DNA of 60,000 nt. Origin: Adiantum capillus-veneris (taxonomy: Eukaryota > Streptophyta > Polypodiopsida > Polypodiales > Pteridaceae). The position numbers and the translations under genes are program-made. The notes beneath the pieces were generated by a model. That model was not told where the DNA came from. It was given only the letters and a program-made list of their open reading frames with translations, and searched no databases. Positions 57,469-60,000 of the stretch are shown here, piece by piece (the stretch's first letter is position 1; each line of letters starts with the position of its first letter). Location of the stretch: positions 62,023,933 to 62,083,932 of the forward strand of contig CM043965.1 of assembly GCA_014529385.2 (NCBI GenBank), given 5' to 3'.

Positions 57469-59540
57469 TTGTCTCTCTCTTGAAATCATAGTCATCCTCG
57501 ACTATGAAGTAGAGAAGATAAAGCCTAGTCACTAGTCCATGTTTCTTAGCAGGTACAGGGTCCCTTTTTACCCTACGACATCATTCCAAAATGGATGACT
57601 AATCCATTTGGTGCTCGAAGACCTAGCTACTGCAAGCATGTCTGCTCTTTAGTCCATATCATACTTCCAAAGTAGAGTGACAAGTTCTACTTGGTGTTTG
57701 GGAGACGTCGTCACCACAAACATGATCCTAAGCATGCATACTTCCTAAATTTTGTGCACAATAAAGAAAGAATGAGTTCTAAGACAAAAACATTGTTCAT
57801 TTAAAATGCTTACTCTAAGGCATCATTGTAAGCATTGACAAGGTTCATATTATCCTTAAGCTAAGTTCCTTGCATCCACCTAGCATTTTAAAAGGATAAT
57901 TCTTAAACTTAATAAGATATCGTCGGATAATCTTACTATTTCTTAATACCTTGTCTTCATAGGATGGATTTAGATTGAAGTACTTTTTCTTGATCTTCAA
58001 TTTTTGGAGGGTCTGCAACTATTGCTTCTTTTGGTGGCACTCCTTTGTAAGGCTTAATTAGGCTCCCATGGAAAATATTATGCATGAGCCAATGGTTGGG
58101 CAACTTTAATTGATAAGCCATCTCATTGATTGGATTCAGAATTTAAAAAGGACCCTAGTATCTTTTTGCTAGTTTAGCATAATACTCTTGGTGGCCCGTA
58201 GGATTCTTGTGCGTAGTATGCCTTAAATGAGCCTTGAGAAACTTTAGCAAGACCCAATCATTTTCCTTAAAGGGTACGACTCTTCTGTGCTTATTAGCAG
58301 CAGCCCTTTTTGCCTTTGCTCTCAGATGGATATAAACTCTTTAATATTTGGAAAAGATTCTTGTGAGTCTCGACTATATTCATCAGCAGCAAAGATCTTC
58401 CCATGTACTTTAAGGGACTTTTGGATCTTCCCTGTTTAACCTTGAAAGGTGCTTTCCCCATAGAAGTATGTAAAATATCATTGTATGCATACTCTATAAG
58501 AGGTAGGTACTTCTCTCATTGAGAACTTTGATATACTTCCATGACATAGTCTTTTAATAGATTCAAGAATCGTTAGATTAGTTATTTCACTTTGGTCATC
58601 CATTTGTGGATGATAGGCCGAAAGAGAAATTTAATCTACTTCTTAGATTCTCAAAGAGACCCTTCTAGAAATTACTGGTTATTCTAGGATCTATGTCCGA
58701 CATTATGTATGTTGGCAACCCATGATACTCGAAAATTTGAGAGTTGAAAAGGGTTGCCATTTGATGTGCCTTAATAGTTTTTTTGATAGGCATAGAGTGT
58801 GTTTTCTTGCTAAGCCTGTCGACTGAATTACTCCAAGTTGCTTCCCTTGGTCAAATTTCAACTTTTGGCATACCACGCATTTTGAAACATACTCTTGTAT
58901 GTTTACTTTTCATGGTAGACCAACATAAATAAATTTCTACTCCTCGAAGAGATTTAGCCTTGTCCTTTCGTGAAAGTGCATCGACCACTTGAATGTGCTT
59001 GCCAGCAATGTGAGCAATATGAAAGAAATTGTGAAAGAAATTTTGCCCACCTCATTTGTTCGTTGGAGAGCTTGGTTTGCATCATGAAGTTCTTGAGGCT
59101 TTGTGATCCATTTGTAGGATGAATGGAGTCCCAAAATGATAGTGTTTCCACATGTCTAGGGAATAATATAGAACAACTAGTAGCTCTTTTTTGTATTTGC
59201 CCAATACTCGCTTATTGGAGTTGAGTCTTTGACTCTCATATGCTATGGAATGCCCTTCTTGAAGCAAAATAGCTCCAAGGCAATCACCACAAGCATCAAA
59301 TTGGACCTCAAATGGCTTTGAGAGATCTAGTAGTGTGAGCACAAGTTGAGAGATAAGCTTCTCAAAACCTTCTTGGACTTTTGCAGTCCATGAATACTTA
59401 ACGTTCTTTTTTGTTAGGTCATGTAATGGGCCTGCTATTAGCGAGAATTTTTCTATGAAGCATCTATAGTATGCACACATACCTATAAAGCCACGTACCT
59501 CCTGTAGATTCCTTGGATTAGGCCATTCTTTTATTACCTC
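57469..59540 (-). pseudogene. Gypsy copy B: RT end to chromodomain
   Basis: Same order as copy A on the minus strand. The RT end and RNase H lie at about 59,535-58,950 (Y-Y-R-C-F-I, F-E-V-Q-F-D-A-C-G, and R-V-L-G-K-Y-K-K-E-L-L). Integrase core pieces follow (H-G-L-P, M-S-D, A-Y-H-P-Q), then the integrase tail and chromodomain at about 58,090-57,840. Unlike copy A it is uninterrupted at the sites of the solo LTR and the giant retrotransposon, so it preserves both empty sites. Many stops. The coding sequence ends abruptly at 59,540 within the RT. Confidence 0.75.
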
Positions 59541-60000
59541 TTAAAGGCTTTTCAAAAAGACCATAAATGCTTTTAAGTGTGGGGAGCAAGGACATGGTTA
59601 TCGTTCTTGCCCCAAAAGAAAGAAATGTACACAATGACATTCTTATAGCTTCCATGGTTGAAGCTCCAAAAGAGGATACTCCTTGCAAAGGTTCATTCCT
59701 CTCCTATGCTTGGGGAAAATTAAGGGAGCATGATGCCCTTATTCTCTTTGATACTGGCTCTACTCACAACTTCATATCAATGGAGTTGGCATTCAAGCTT
59801 TTGAGATGGGAGATACTGTAACTACCAATGCAGCTTTCAAGGGACAGCAAGCCTCCGTTACTCCCTTGATTGGGATGTTGAGGCTTCATGTCCAAAGCTA
59901 TGTCGACAAAGAATACTTTTTTTTATCTATCTTCTCCAACATGAGGATGTTATCCTAGGGGCACCATGGTTCAACCGCATGGCTGCCAACATGAAGTTCC
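59541..60000 (+). pseudogene. gag zinc knuckle and protease of a plus-strand gypsy element (partial)
   Basis: Starts abruptly with a CCHC knuckle (C-F-K-C, G-H, C; about 59,568-59,610), shifted by one extra T in a T run. An aspartic protease follows with L-F-D-T-G-S-T-H-N-F-I (active site near 59,750) and, in another frame near the end, D-V-I-L-G-A-P-W-F. The order knuckle then protease is normal for a chromovirus. The opposite orientation to copy B at the junction suggests an inversion or a separate insertion. The element continues past the window end. Confidence 0.75.

Overview
This window is nuclear DNA from a plant with a large, transposon-rich genome. The evidence is Ty3/gypsy retroelements, a MULE-type (Mutator-like) DNA transposon, foldback MITEs, GT-AG introns of about 60-110 bases and long AG, TG and TC microsatellites. 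No housekeeping gene, rRNA, tRNA or organelle sequence is visible, so the species cannot be named. A fern or other non-seed plant would fit the mixture, but that is only an inference.

Layout. 1-7 kb: decayed sequence with microsatellites and the 3' end of a Mutator-like relic. 8.3-9.7 kb: a broken gene for an HUH-type (rolling-circle, Rep-like) endonuclease resembling Replitron-type transposons. 10.4-11.7 kb, minus strand: an RNase H domain with all four acidic residues but two internal stops. 11.9-23.6 kb: mostly gene-poor, with two well-bounded MITEs, long TG and TC microsatellites, and one short LTR followed by a Met-type primer-binding site.

23.6-60 kb is a deeply nested stack. Two tandem fragments (copies A and B) of a minus-strand chromodomain Ty3/gypsy element form the base. 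Copy A contains a foldback MITE, a solo LTR and, in its integrase region, a giant LTR retrotransposon at 27,321-55,630. The giant element has 925 and 906 base LTRs and TTGAT target duplications. Copy B carries the uninterrupted version of the same site near 58,535. Inside the giant element sits an 11.4 kb Mutator-like transposon at 38,937-50,310, flanked by the 9-base duplication TATAGAATG. Inside that is a 490 base MITE with its own 9-base duplication. At 59.54 kb a plus-strand gag-protease fragment begins.

Two elements deserve most attention. The Mutator-like transposon carries, besides a transposase (Ub-like region, Cys/His finger, DDE region, SWIM finger), a divergently transcribed multi-exon gene. 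That gene encodes what looks like a permuted (beta-class order) DNA amino-methyltransferase: a D-L-P-F-G motif followed downstream by a G-C-G-T-T S-adenosylmethionine loop. A 255-base tandem array lies beside the left end. The giant retrotransposon has pol in the order RT, RNase H, integrase, protease, where protease normally comes first. It has two integrase-type zinc-binding segments and a further coding block of about 1,200 codons between pol and the 3' LTR. A 22-base dyad recurs every 265-295 bases ahead of each coding block. All these genes are broken by stops and frameshifts. Many stops fit C-to-T decay at CG, CHG or CHH sites, as expected of methylated plant transposons.
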